From Campanula takesimana (Eukaryota; Streptophyta; Magnoliopsida; Asterales; Campanulaceae), in contig JAOWBW010000254.1 of assembly GCA_026119855.1 (NCBI GenBank), forward strand, positions 558,001-622,000: DNA of 64,000 bases, in the 5' to 3' direction. Numbering within the stretch: position 1 is the stretch's first letter; every line of letters starts with the position of its first letter. A program made the position numbers and the translations under genes. The notes beneath the pieces were generated by a model, which was not told the origin of the DNA, searched no databases, and was given only the letters and a program-made list of their open reading frames with translations. Positions 47,034-58,828 of the stretch are shown piece after piece.

Positions 47034-47103
47034 CTTGACTTTCCAGTAACATTTCTTCAGCAGATCTGCTGCTACAAATGGCAGTTTTAGTTCTCTTAGC
47101 AAC
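47034..47103 (-). pseudogene. VAKRTKT exon, middle block 2
   Basis: Reads VAKRTKTAICSSRSAEE. It is 4 nt shorter than 21431-21504 but open. Confidence 0.5.
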
Positions 47104-47214
47104 CTGTAATTTGGCAATGCCAGCAAGTTTTAAGGAGCAGTATGGAATCTGATCAAATGAACAGCAGAGCGTAAGTAACTAATAAGGAACCAACAGTATT
47201 CAGGAATAATGGTT

Positions 47215-47288
47215 CAAATCCACAGGGCGAAAAGCTTGGGGGCGGAAGGACTGCCATCATTCTGAATCAAACTCCATTGTTGGTAAAC
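47215..47288 (-). pseudogene. NDGSP exon, middle block 2
   Basis: An extra T after ATGGAG breaks the frame between LPTME and LIQNDGSPS. Confidence 0.65.
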
Positions 47289-47389
47289 CTGCAATTATCT
47301 ACACCTTATACTTAGTCTTATGTCAATTAGAGAATAATAATCTTACCATGGCATATTCTTGAGTATTTGAAGAAGTTTCTGGGTAAACC

Positions 47390-47508
47390 ACATAGGGGAG
47401 AGTGTACCATGAGTACAAAGCCGGCAAAGTCTCCTCAGTCTAAGAGCACTGTGAGAGTCAAATGCTTCCTTCTAGACATGAGCTTCATCAAATATGAAAA
47501 CCTGTTAC
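47390..47508 (-). pseudogene. DEAH exon with stop, middle block 2
   Basis: Reads VFIFDEAHV followed at once by TAG (TAC/TAT in the other copies). Confidence 0.65.
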
Positions 47509-47605
47509 AGAAGCATTGCAAATAAAAATGAAACTCAACTGGTGAACATATTCATGTATTGCAACCATATGAATAACCTAGCAACGAAGTAACAACTTTC
47601 TCATG

Positions 47606-47756
47606 TTACCGCAAATGACGTGAACATCTGTGTAATCAAAAGTTTTTGTAGAATACTACAATCTGCATATTGACACAAAGCAATGTTACTTGATAAGTCT
47701 AAGTTCTTGACCAGATATGTTCTTCCTTGATTCATATGGACAGAACATTCATAAAC
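47606..47756 (-). pseudogene. C-terminal-side exon (VYE.SVHMNQGRTYLV), only copy in window
   Basis: The acceptor is at 47757-47758. The reading VYECSVHMNQGRTYLVKNLD..IALC, then after a -1 shift TKTFDYTDVHVICG, matches the QVYEGAVYMHQGRTYLV..TKTRDYTD segment downstream of the helicase core in HRQ1 proteins. Confidence 0.75.
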
Positions 47757-48172
47757 CTGAAATGTCATGTATTTATTATTAGGTGTCCAGAGCATAAAAG
47801 CATAGACAAATGCTCTCAAGTCTGGCGCATAATAATCAGGATTCACAAAAAAGATGACAATGTTCTGATGAAAAATAGGCAGAGATAATATGAACGGACA
47901 ATTACTTGCTGTAAAAAATGTGGTAAACGGCAACCAAACAATTCAGAATTTTTGAACTAGAACCGCGCAGGAGGACAAACAGAACAAGCTCAAATTAGTG
48001 AATAAAATCACTCTAATTATCTCGAACGTAAACAAACTATTTCACTTACTTCAATGCAAGTAACTACAGATTATGTGCTTGCCAACAAAACAGCCACAAG
48101 CATTTTTTACCTGAAAAAAAGCCTTGTTTTCCTCAATTTCTGTAAGGACTTCATTCCTAAGCTTGTCAATTA

Positions 48173-48353
48173 CTCCCTCCGTCCCAAAATGATCTTCATA
48201 CTTTTTTCGCTGTTATTGCAAACGAACTTTGAGCAATAATTTTAGGTTGATTTAATTGTCTTAATGGAAATCTAAAACTTGTTAAAATTATGTTCAAAGT
48301 TTCTTCGCAATAACAGCGAAAAAAGTATGAAGATCATTTTGGGACGGAGGGAG
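48173..48353. mobile_element. MITE, 181 bp, internally deleted form
   Basis: Same site as 22137-22387, but about 70 bp of the hairpin centre is missing. Confidence 0.9.
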
Positions 48354-48639
48354 TACTTACTATCGCTCGCTCTCTATTGCTCAAATGCTAACATTATCTG
48401 AAGGCATTGTCTGGTGGGAATTATAAAAGAGTAAAGTAATTAAGAAAGTGAGCTCTTCAGGCCCAAATGTTCCAGATTTCTGCGGACGGATCATGTGATG
48501 AATCAGTACTCAGGAAAGCCACAGCACGGAATTCTCAAAGCTAGGGCCAAACTACTTTTCATCGGGTAACAAACTCAATGCAAAAAATGGAGAACTTGCG
48601 AAGCTGCGAGACATTCTTGAAAGAGAGAGAGGTGCTTAC

Positions 48640-48835
48640 ATAAGTGTAAATTGAAAATAGCAAATGTTCACAGAAACCTTCATATTTTAGCATCCACATG
48701 ACAGCATTCGACTGGGCCCCTAAGAGTTTCCGAGGGAAATTCATTAAGTAGTGATCAAGAGGTCCTTCAAATGCAACATGTACAGAAAGTGTTGGTTTTT
48801 TCCTTCTCTCAGACCTTACAGCTTTCTGCCATAGG
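48640..48835 (-). pseudogene. Motif VI exon, copy D
   Basis: LWQKAVRSERRKKPTLSVHV, with the same two glycine losses and the same missing base after FPRKLL as at 22690-22911. Confidence 0.75.
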
Positions 48836-48933
48836 CCAGATGACAAGATAAATGGTTCAAATGAGAACAAAATCAACAAATGCTAATTAGAAACGTAACA
48901 GAAAAAGGCTTAAACTGAATCATGTAAAAGTAC

Positions 48934-49063
48934 CTAGCTATACTACCAGGGAAGCCTAGATGCAGGGTTACATCAATGTGCCTGAAATCAATTCCTAATT
49001 CAAGAGCATTTGTTGCAGCAACTCCATATAGGTTTCCTCAAATAATCGCTCTTGATTCTTCTC
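48934..49063 (-). pseudogene. Motif V exon, copy D
   Basis: Reads GNLYGVAATNALELGID, then FRHIDVTLHLGFPGSIA. This is closer to the family than block 1, but a TGA replaces the residue before GNLYG. Confidence 0.8.
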
Positions 49064-50292
49064 CTATCAAAATCAAAGAGAGGTTCATAAGTATTATCAT
49101 AAGAATCCTAAGGAACTAAATCTGATAAGGGAGCTTAATTTAATAGTAAAAACATATGGTAACTGTAAATTGTGCACGACGACCAAACATCAGAAAAGTA
49201 TACTGAAACAACATATCAATTACGTATTAAACATGCAGAGTCTCCCTAAAAAAAATATTTTGATTGTGAAATTTCAAACTAGAAAGTGCAGACAAGCACA
49301 GTAATCTATCAATTTGATCAAACCAAATCTCATAGTTTGTCAATTATGAGCACAATGATTTATTGCTCATGATAGTCTGGACTGGCCATTGGAGTGAATG
49401 GCTCCCCATGTTACTCATGAAATCAATAATTTTAGTTGGGGTCACTCAGAAATTTTTACCAAATAAACAGAATAGCCTAAAATTCTGATTCTTAACTTTT
49501 GGTTACAAACTTCACAGCTTAGAATGTCAGATCAACATGTTTTCCCGCTCAAGTTTCTCTTATCTTCATATGTATAATGTATCATTACTTATAAAACAGC
49601 ATGTTAGCAATATGATAAATCTATACTTGAGTTGATGATGAGGTTCCAATAATATATGTTGTTTTAACAACATATTATTTTGAGTTCTGGTGAAAAAGGA
49701 GAAACATTCAGCTTTCAGAAACTGATAGAAATGGATCCACGAAGCTGAGAACAAGAAAGTATGGAATGCAAAAAACAGTATCAACACTTGCACCTTTCAT
49801 AAGGGCCTAAAGACCTTGAAGTTGATCAAAAAGTAATTAAGACGTGGTGAGGTGGTATAAGACCTTTTAATAGGCGCAACTATGTAAAAGTGCCTTCATT
49901 GGTTATAGTTTCAAAATTATCAGATTCCATTACCACTATCAAGAGGAAATGAGCACTGAATTACTGACCTGAGCAACTACGTATAGAGCTAACAAGATGA
50001 GGTGCTGTCCGCCTGTCCCCTGAAGAATCTCACGGCTATCATTGCCATCAAAACAAGTCAGATCCTAGATACAGATATTAATTAACTGTCAACATAAAGA
50101 AAATGTAACTATGGGACTGTGCAAACAAGTTCACAAAGTTTGTGTGTTTTGAAAAAACGGAATCCAACGAAGTCCAAGCTGAACTGTTTCTGAGAAGAGG
50201 CATAAAATCCTCCATATTTGCGGTATCAACAGGTTTTGAAGAAGCCCTTCTTTACCTGATTACAACGTAATACAGAATCACAGTTTCCAGGC

Positions 50293-50373
50293 CTAACGGA
50301 GGATTCCACAGGGCAAAAATTTTGGGGCTGGAAGGACTGCCATCATTCCGAATCAACTCCATTGTTGGTAAAT
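50293..50373 (-). pseudogene. NDGSP exon, copy D (open)
   Basis: The frame reads LPTMELIRNDGSPSSPKIFA, then LWNPP, uninterrupted. It is the best-preserved version of this exon in the window. Confidence 0.75.
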
Positions 50374-51014
50374 CTGTGAGTTCCTACAGCAGCAAAGACG
50401 ATAAGGAAATGATATTGAAACATTCGAGGTAAATGCATGACTTATTACTTTAAGCAGATGAATAGCATATAGATTGCTAACAAGTGGGGCACCAGCACCT
50501 GGTGAGAACCCTATTTGGAGAGAGAAAAAAAGTGTCCCAGTTTTGCAAGACTCTGTTTCAAGCTCCAACATTTGATCACAACAAAAACAAAGCATTTCAA
50601 AGTCCATTTGGAATGCCATAGGAGCACTTGATCCCATAGATAATTATTACTAATATTTCCCAACTCTTATAAACAAGCTCATCAGTTCCATGTTAAGGCC
50701 CATCAGCAATGTACATTCGGTTTCATAAACCTATTGTACACTGAAAATAATGAAATACGGCAGAGGTAGTTTCCTAACATCACGTCCACAACCATGGAAT
50801 GACAATCAAGAAATTATTAAATCACCTTAAAGTTATTATTATGTCAATTAGAGAAAAAATCTTACCATGGCCACCGAAGAGAACTTGAAAGAATTTTATT
50901 TTTTTTAAAAAAAAGATCATCCAAAAAGAAACTCATTATGCAAAGTGAAGGTAAGGTGCAATATGATGAAGAGAATGGCCACCGAAGAGAACTAACCAGT
51001 AGAACTTACCTAAG

Positions 51015-51110
51015 CTTTAATAAAATTCTTCCGAATTGTCCATGAAGGCATGAAATGGTCACACCGACATGTGTACCATATCTGAATTTGTGATCTACTA
51101 CATAAGCTGA
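51015..51110 (-). pseudogene. Copy D ITNPDM-type exon
   Basis: Carries ITNSDMVHMSV followed by the shared TGA. The donor CTTAC context is intact. Confidence 0.6.
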
Positions 51111-51117
51111 ACAAAGA

Positions 51118-51205
51118 TCAACATGTTATTCAGAAAGCTGACAAAAAATCAACACGCTATTCAGAAAGCTGACAAAAGATCAACACGCTATTCAGAAAGC
51201 TGACA
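51118..51205. repeat. Triplicated 30-bp segment
   Basis: AAAGATCAACACGCTATTCA followed by GAAAGCTGAC occurs three times in a row in copy D. Other copies have one. Confidence 0.85.
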
Positions 51206-51244
51206 AACAATAATGTCTGGAAATACCATAACTTAGTGAAATAC

Positions 51245-51362
51245 CAGTCTAGTGTTATCATGAAGCCATAGCCTATCATCCTGAGGAGTATTCCACATTT
51301 AAGTCAACTTTAAAATCTTTTGATAAAGATAAGATAGCTCTTAATTGATCTTGAGCTAAAGC
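51245..51362 (-). pseudogene. Copy D motif Ia exon
   Basis: ALAQDQLRAILSLSKDFKVD followed by the shared 13-nt deletion. Confidence 0.72.
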
Positions 51363-51752
51363 CTACATGTGTGAAATTATTCACTTCAAACCCCATAAAG
51401 TGAAAATCTAAGAATCCACCGAAGCAACATAATTGCCATTACAGAGCATCTGTAGTACCCATTCAACGTTATTGAGCGATATAACAAGATAAGCCATATT
51501 GTACGAAAGCTTTGTCTGGAACAAGTAAAGAGCAATGCTAACAATATTTGAGACAATATTGAATTCTCCCGCCTCAACAGGACCCAGTTTTGGACCGTCC
51601 AGTGCCAAAGTCACTAAACAGACTCTGGAATGTACTTTATCTGCTGGGTTAGGTGATGAGAAATGCGAAAGGAGAAAAGACTCCTCTTGGGAATGATATG
51701 GCCGCCTTTTTCTGTGAAAGACGGGGCAGATACGTCTACTTACTCAATTTAT

Positions 51753-51826
51753 CGGGACTGGCGGGGTTCGAACCCCCAACTTCTGCCTTGACAGGGCGGT
51801 GCTCTGTGACAAGATGAATTCGATCG
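51753..51826 (-). pseudogene. tRNA-Asp(GUC)-like sequence, best preserved (copy D)
   Basis: GAGCACCGCCCTGTCAAGGC carries a GUC anticodon loop, followed by GGGGGTTCGAACCCCGCCAG and TCCCG. This matches plastid-type trnD-GUC closely over the anticodon arm, T-arm and 3' acceptor strand. The D-arm and 5' acceptor strand do not fold convincingly, so it is probably not functional. Confidence 0.65.
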
Positions 51827-51837
51827 GGCACTCGCCA

Positions 51838-51946
51838 TCTATTTTCATTTCAAACACCGGAGTATTATACAAAGAGATCTCCCACTGGATGGCATTGTTT
51901 CCAAGATGACATCCCTTCCGACACTGGAAGTCTGAATTGACGCAGC
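51838..51946 (-). pseudogene. Copy D Walker A exon, K-to-R
   Basis: Reads AASIQTSSVGRDVILETMPS, then SGRSLC, and loses a base at the tyrosine codon after SLC. The acceptor TTAG| is at 51947-51948. Confidence 0.75.
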
Positions 51947-52089
51947 CTAAGTCAAGAGAGTAAAAACGAAATCCAAAAAGTAATAGGGCTGCAAAGTGTT
52001 ACTGTTTGCAGGGAATAGGTATATGTATATATATACTCCCTCCGTTCCATTTGAAATTGTGAAAAAACGGTCGTGCACGGGAATTAAGA

Positions 52090-52240
52090 TGTGTGTGTGT
52101 GTGTGTCTATCTACACACACACACACACAAATATATGTACATATTTACACACATATATATAGACAGACACACACACACATATAAAGATATATATGTGAGT
52201 GTTTATATATATATAAACACACACAGATATAGGTTTATAT
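52090..52240. repeat. (TG)n/(CA)n/(TA)n microsatellite, copy D
   Basis: Counterpart of 1829-1985 with different repeat lengths. Confidence 0.85.
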
Positions 52241-52249
52241 ATATATAAC

Positions 52250-52371
52250 CTGGTGGCAATATAACCTTAGTAACACCAACCGATTTGCGCAGATCGTGTG
52301 CTTTCTGAAAGTTCACTTGGAACCTCGACAAAGTTTGCTTCTCTCTCTTTAATCTCATCAACGTGAACAAT
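52250..52371 (-). pseudogene. Copy D linker exon
   Basis: IVHVDEIKERE-type start and SVGVTKVILPP-like end, with the shared -1 shift. An extra base near the end moves the LYCHQ codons again. Confidence 0.62.
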
Positions 52372-53665
52372 CTGCAAGAAGGAAGCATAGGATCATCTGC
52401 ATTCTACTTGGAATTGTTCTAGATATACAGGCAAATAGCATCAACCTAACCCCTTCCCTGCAGTGCAATCGCCCAAAGAACCCCAACGCATAATATATAA
52501 GAGAAGATAAACATTGCATATACAAACGTACAATCTATAAAAAGTCTTAATAGCAAAGAAATATGAAACCTGTCCACGAACTCCAGTGCCTTTTCATAAC
52601 TGTTCAACATGTCCAGAGGTACCAAAGGATTTGTCTCCTGTCAAAAAATAATCTTTTAGAAAAGAAAGAATATTTCAGGCAGAAAATAATTTATATTCCA
52701 TTAAAAAAAAAATGCAGCAACGATTGCAACTAAGTGACAAGCAGAACAGGGATGCAAAACCCCAACCAAATACTCCCTCCACTCCAAAAAGGTCCCTCTT
52801 TCATCTTTGATTTGTTCAGAAGAAAATCATATTCATGATTACACATTGTGGTGCATGGATACACCAATGACATCGTCCTCAGTGATGAGAAGAACACGGC
52901 AGCTAATACAAAAATAAAAATAAAAATGGAGATAATCTTTTATATTAAGAACCTTTCATATACAAAAGGAATAAATCAGTGTAAATGCAATGCAACTATA
53001 GGAGTAGAATGAACATTGATAGCTTTTGTAACGAGGCAAACATAAATTCATCAATCTGTAGCAAAGGGTGAGCAGTGATATAAATAATAGGAACTAAATC
53101 GAGTAGGTAAAAGGGGAAAAGCTTCCTAGAGTTTTATGTGCTCGGGATTTCCATAAAGTATACAGGATAACATTAGCCTTCTTTACTTTCTGTAGTGAAG
53201 ATGTTGGGCAGCTAAAATATAACAACATCATAGACTACGTGGAGCTAGAATGATCAGGTGAAATTTCATGATAAGAAAAAATACAGACTGTCCAAAACAA
53301 GAACATCCATTGATAGTAAAGTTAAGCCAAAATAGGAAATAAACTGAGGGAAACGCTTTAGATTGTTTAGAAAATATAAAAGCATACACCAATAACTGCA
53401 ACAATCATCTAAAGGCTTACAAGGAATATCAACAGTGTAGTTAGAACTGGTGAAAGGCTAACAAGAAAGTGCTTCTCCAATTTAAAAGAGATATAACGGA
53501 ATAGTGAAAAAGGGTAGACGTACCAACCTCAAGCAGATATATGTCCTGGTAAGTGTAGGAACATTACATCAACAACTTTAAATATGGATCAGTAAAAAAG
53601 CCACAGATTGAGATTATCCCTGTGAGTGTATGCTTTGTCTCTAAAAGAGCCCCTCCATTACTTAC

Positions 53666-53800
53666 ACCATGCTTCGAACAAATGAAAAATTAGGGGTTCA
53701 GACCAGTTTATGTTGCTTGTTTGGCTTCATTCTTAGTTTCTATTCTACCACCTTGCTCCACAGATAGCAAAAGATCATAAAAAGAAAAAGGACTTAACTC
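53666..53800 (-). pseudogene. Copy D SFEDLL-type exon
   Basis: Reads FSFYDLLLSVEQGGRIETKN. E is replaced by Y in the EDLL motif. Confidence 0.55.
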
Positions 53801-54380
53801 CCCTTTTCTCATTTCTATCCTGCTAGAAATCAAATCTGATAAGTGTTAACCAAATGTCACTGACAATTTGAGACAAAGTAAATAAATATTTTTGAAAGAG
53901 ATAAATACATGACAAGAGTTCCCAAGCCATATTTTCATTGATTGATGAACTGAATAATAAAGCATAAAAAGAGATAAATACTTTAGATGATACACTCAGG
54001 AGAGATTCCAGTGTGAATACCCACTAAGCTAAGCAAATGATGTACGGAAGGTTGCTTAAGGAGCTAGTACAAGTCGATGGAGTGGTTATTTCGAGGGTTT
54101 GTCCCTTTTAAAATAGAAATTCAGAGGAGCTTCAACTTGGCAAGTTTTGCTTACATTTCTGATCGGCTGATCCATACATTTATTAATGTGGCAGTCAAGC
54201 AATATAATACGATGGGCACGTGAACATAAAGAAAGAGAACGGTAGAACTACAAATTCTTCAACAGGAATCGTCTGGAATACCTCACTCTTTTTTCAGGCT
54301 GATTTCTACATTAATGAAAACAACTGTCAACAGATCTGAAATTATGAGAATAAAGAATACCAATAAGAGCTCCTTGTAAC

Positions 54381-54494
54381 CTTAAACATGAGTGTGAGTC
54401 TGGAATGGAGTAACATGACATAAATGACTTGACAACCTTCCACATATCTGTTTCAAAGGTCTCTTCTCTTTTTTTCATTGCATGCATCCATAAT
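54381..54494 (-). pseudogene. Copy D AMKKREETF exon beside a LINE
   Basis: The frame MKKREETFETDMWKVVKSFM is open. The LINE target duplication includes the acceptor AG, so the exon border survives, but the intron is lengthened by about 550 bp. Confidence 0.6.
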
Positions 54495-54500
54495 CTTCCT

Positions 54501-54720
54501 CTTAATCCAAGTTTGCTTGGGTCTTCCCCTACCCCTCGCCATTTTATATCTTCTCCACTCTTCAGGCCTCCTAACCGGTGCATCACTCGGTCTCCGTCTC
54601 ACAAGGTGGTTTGGTCATGTGAGACGGAGACCGAGTGATGCACCGGTTAGGAGGCCTGAAGAGTGGAGAAGTGATAAAATGGCGAGGGGTAGGGGAAGAC
54701 CCAAGCAAACTTGGATTAAG
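54501..54720. repeat. Inverted repeat from twin priming (102-bp arms)
   Basis: Arms 54501-54602 and 54619-54720 are complementary over almost their whole length, with a 16-bp loop. Confidence 0.93.
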
Positions 54721-54884
54721 GTGATTGAAAATGATATGAGTTTACTCGGAGTGGATGAAGATGTGGCGTTGAAGAGGCCGGAGTGGAGGGCGAAAATTCA
54801 TGTGAATGATGGGGGTTGATCGTACTTTTTATTATTATTATTTATTTATTTATTTTATTTTATTTTATTTTCTCCATCTTTTTC

Positions 54885-54893
<9 letters not shown>

Positions 54894-54935
<42 letters not shown>

Positions 54936-54949
54936 TCTCTCTCTCTCTT
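54894..54949. repeat. (TC)n microsatellite in the LINE 3' region
   Basis: CT dinucleotide run interrupted by TTT, between the stop codon and the 3' tail. Confidence 0.9.
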
Positions 54950-57169
54950 CCTTTTATCACGATGACATATGAGGATTCATGTTAGCCGACCCCAAATTAT
55001 TTTGGGACTAAGGCTTTGTTGTTGTTGTTGTTGTTGTATGCATCCATAATCTTCGAAGTAGGTATCCGTCTACTGGCTGATCAAGAACAATTTCTGACTT
55101 AACATTCGCATCATCATGCAACAATATAATTGGGTCATGAGAAAATAAAAATCATGAAAATAATCAAGCGTTAACCTTTGTGTCGTGATCTGTTGGATAC
55201 ACTTAAGATCTGAAAATAACAAGGAAATTACGTAGTTTTGCTTCCCTGCTTTTCATCATTAACAAAGCATATTACGTAGTTTTGCTTCCCTCCTTTTCAT
55301 CATCAACAAAGCATAAAATCTGGAATAAAAGAAGATATTTATTTAAACAACATGACCTCACTAGATCAGAGTAGACCAATATGCTTCACTGGACTAAGCT
55401 TTGAAAGTCTAGGCAGCTATCCTACAAAGAAAGAGAAGCAGCTAGTGTACGGCATGCATCACCATCATGGCCAATCATTAGTTATACATGAAAATATGAT
55501 AGGTGAGAACCAAAGTATTAATGCTTAGTATTAATGAGTGAGAAAAAGGGGAAACCAAAAGGTGGGTTAAATATTCTGAGTGGTGCAAACTTCGTCGCAC
55601 CATGTTTTGGTGAAACATAATCCAGCCAGCTCAGTGTTCATTCTCAATCAGAGACCCTATCAAAGTTCAGTGACTTGCTAAAAACTTTTAAGCTATAAAC
55701 ACTCCTACTGATCAGTCTTTCCACAACAGAAAGAATAACTCCAGATACACTTGTAAAATCTAGACTCGTGTCAGTTTGAAACACCTCATACGGGTTAAAA
55801 AGAGAAAAAAACTTAACATATGAATGATAGATCCTATGATTGCCCCGTCATACCCCACTTATAACTTATCAATGCAGGTCAAGTAGATAGATTTAAGATC
55901 ACATCCACCAATCAATCAGTCCTGATGAGAGTTAATTAAAATGTTATTTTGGTCTCAGCTGAGAAAAGTCAGTACATGAAGTTAAATATACTTAAAAAGA
56001 CTTAGCTCTTTTATGGTAACTTCTATGTCAAATATAAGCTTCAAATGGATTTTGACAGTGTAAAATTAGCATTATCTGAAACATGGAGTATAAGCCATCT
56101 CCAGTTGAACTTTCAATTAAAAAAAAAAAAAAAAAAAAAGGTCTGTCTGCAGAAGGAAGAGCAATAAATCAATTTTCCACAACCATACAACTGACTACTT
56201 ATCTGACTATGCAATCTCAATTTCACCCCTGAACTCAAATGTTGCTGACTGCAGACAATGAGTTACAATAAACAACATTAAATCGACAGTAAATTACAAC
56301 AAGAAATCAAAGTAGAAATTTCAACTTTTGCAATTAATTAGTGACGATTATATAAGATAACAGTCAAAACACAAACAATACCGACTCCAATATTCATTAA
56401 ATAATAGAAGAAAACACAAATTGGATCATTAAATATCAGTACCTTCGTAGACGACTCCAACATTCATATTTCGATCTTCCACTTAAAATACCCTTTTCAA
56501 CAATATAAAGTCACAAATATATGGTGAGAAAAAATATAAGGGCCCAAAAAACAAAAGAAAATATGAACGGACAATTACTTGCTGTAAAAAATGTGGTAAA
56601 GGGCAACCACACACTTCAGAATTTTGAATCGATCCGCGCAGGAGTACAAACAGAACAAGCCCAAATTTGTGAATAAAACCACTCTAAATATCTCGAACGT
56701 AAACAAACTACTTCGCTTACTTCAACGCAAGTAACTTCTCATTATGAGCTTGCCACAAAACAGCCACAAGCACTTTTGACCTGAATGAAAGCCTTGCTTT
56801 CCTCAATTTCTGTAAGGACTTCATTCCTTAGCTTGTCAATTACTTTCTATCGCTCGCTCTCTATTGCTCACATGCTAACATTATCTAAAGGTGTTTTATG
56901 GGGAAAATTATAAAAGGGTAAAGTAAATAATGAAATAAATTTAGAAAGCGAGCTCAATATCGGAAAGTGTATACACAATACTGCAGGCCCAATAGTGCAA
57001 GATTTCTGCGGACGGATAATGTCATGGACCAGTACTCAGGAAAGCCACTCAGCACGGAATTCTTAAAGCTAGGGCCAAAATACTTCTCATCATGAAACAA
57101 ACTCGATGCAAAAAATGGAGAACTTGCTAAGCTACGAGACATTTTTGAAAAGGAGGTGCTTGGATAAGA

Positions 57170-57362
57170 GTAAATTGAAAATAACAATTCTGTTCACAGA
57201 AATCTTCAGATTTTAGCATCCACATGACAACAAACAACTGGGCCCCTAAGAGTTTCCGAGGGAAATTCATTAAGTAGTGATCAAGATGTCCTTCAAATGC
57301 AACATATACAGCAAGTGTTGGTTTTTTCCTTCTCTCAGACCTCACAGCTTTCTGCCATAAGG
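57170..57362 (-). pseudogene. Motif VI exon, copy E
   Basis: LWQKAVRSERRKKPTLAVYV with the shared glycine losses. One extra A in the TATGG codons adds a frame change upstream. Confidence 0.7.
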
Positions 57363-57461
57363 CCAGATGACGAGATAAATGGTTCAAATGAGAACAAAAT
57401 CAACAAATGCTAATTAGAAACCTAACAGAAAAAGGCTTAAACTGAATCAAATAAAAAATAC

Positions 57462-57591
57462 CTAGCTATACTACCAGGGAAGCCTTGATGCAGGGTTACA
57501 TCAATGTGTCTGAATCAATTCCTAATTCAAGAGCATTTGTTGCAGCAACTCCATAAAGGTTTCCTCAAAATTACCACTCTTGATTCTTCTC
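57462..57591 (-). pseudogene. Motif V exon, copy E
   Basis: ATNALELGID..HIDVTLHQGFPGS with a missing base after GID, shifting the frame. Confidence 0.7.
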
Positions 57592-58750
57592 CTATCGAAA
57601 TCAAAGAGAGTTTCATATATAAATGTGCACGACGACAGTATCGAGTATACTGAAACAACATATCAATTGCGTATTAAACATGCAGAGTATCCCGAAAAAA
57701 TTATTTTGATTGTGAATTTTTAAACTAGAAAGTGCAGACAAGCACAATAATCTATCAATTTGATCAAACTAAATCTCATAGTTTATCAATTATGAGCACA
57801 ATGATTTATTGCTCATGATTGTCTGGACTGGCCATTGGAGTGAATGGCTTCCCATGTTACTCATGGAATCAATAATTTTACTTGGGGTCACTCAGAAATT
57901 TTTACCAAATAAACAGAATAGCCTAAAATTCTGATTCTTAACTTTTGGTTACAAACTTCACAGCTTAGAATGTCAGATCAGCATGTTTTCCCGGTCAAGT
58001 TGCTCTTATCTTCATATGTATTACTGCTTATCAAACAGCATGTTAGCAATATGATAAATCTATACTTGAGTTGATCATGAGGTTCCAATAATATATGTTG
58101 TTTTACAATATATTATTTTGAGTTCTGGGTGAAAAAGGAGAAACATTCAGCTTTCAGAAATTGATAGAAATTGATCAATGAAGCTGAGAACAAGAAAGTA
58201 TGGAATGCAAAAAAACAGTATCAACACTTGCACTTTCATAAAGGCCTAAAGACATTGAAGTTGATCAAAAAGTAATTAAGACGTGGTGAGGTGGCATAAG
58301 ACCTTTTAATAGGTGCAACTATGTACAGTGCCTTCATTGGTTATAGTTTCAAAATTATCAGATTCCATCACCACTATCAAGAGGAAATGAGCACTGAAGT
58401 ACTGACCTGAGAAACTACGTATAGAGCTAACAAGATGAGTTGTTGTCCCCTGAAGAATCTCACGCCTATCACTGCCATCAAAACAAGTCAGATCCTAGAT
58501 ACAGATATCAAATAACTGTCAACATAAAGAAAAATGTAACTACGGGACTATGCAAACAAGTTCACAAAGTTTGTGTGTTTGGAAAAATGCTGAACCATTT
58601 CTGAGAAGAGGCATGAAACCCTCCATATCTGCGATGTCAGCAAGTTTTGAAGGAGCACTTCGTTATCTGATTACAAACGTAATAAAGAATCACATTTTCC
58701 AGGCCTAATGGAGGATTCCACAGGGCAAAAAAGTTTGGGGCTGGATGGAC

Positions 58751-58828
58751 ACTGCGATCATTTTGAATAAACTCCATTGTTGGCAGTGGCGCGATCATTT
58801 TGAATAAACTCCATTGTTGGCAGTGGCG
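58751..58828. repeat. Tandem duplication (about 39 bp) across the hAT left junction
   Basis: GCGATCATTTTGAATAAACT..GTTGGCAGTGGC occurs twice. The first copy already contains the first bases of the hAT end, so it arose after insertion. Confidence 0.85.

Larger units (their letters stand above)
41500..47605 (-). pseudogene. HRQ1-like pseudogene, middle block 2
   Basis: Paralogue of 15850-21990 that extends further right. It holds the ILQ exon (41930 to about 42060), the repeat-filled intron, the VAKRTKT exon (47034-47103), the NDGSP exon (about 47215-47288) and a DEAH exon (about 47390-47508). A diverged segment at 41590-41670 matches the region left of the ILQ exons. It lacks the MITE of 16628 and has about 260 bp of array (about 45300-45560) that block 1 lacks. 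Confidence 0.62.
54498..55037 (+). mobile_element. 5'-truncated, 5'-inverted RTE-clade LINE
   Basis: A 16-bp duplication ATGCATCCATAATCTT (54482-54497, 55038-55053) flanks it. The element contains the reverse-transcriptase C-terminal tail (RWFGHVRRRPSDAPVRR.., RGRGRPKQTWIKVI.., ending HVNDGG), stop at 54817-54819. A T-rich/(TC)n 3' region and the typical RTE end GCCGACCCCAAATTATTTTG..GGCTTTG(TTG)n follow. The first 102 bp are an inverted copy of 54619-54720. Confidence 0.93.
47606..56511 (-). pseudogene. HRQ1-like helicase pseudogene, copy D (most complete)
   Basis: From right (5') to left (3'): 5' flank fragment, upstream exons, AMKKREETF exon (54381-54494, with a LINE beside it), SFEDLL exon (about 53666-53800), linker (52250-52371), Walker A (about 51838-51946), ALAQDQ (51245-51362), ITNPDM (about 51015-51110), NDGSP (about 50293-50373), ILQ (49969 leftwards in the gene), motif V (48934-49063), motif VI (to 48835) and the downstream VYE..GRTYLVKN exon (47606-47756). 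The DEAH exon is missing near 50880. All shared lesions are present. Its NDGSP exon is in frame. Confidence 0.75.
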
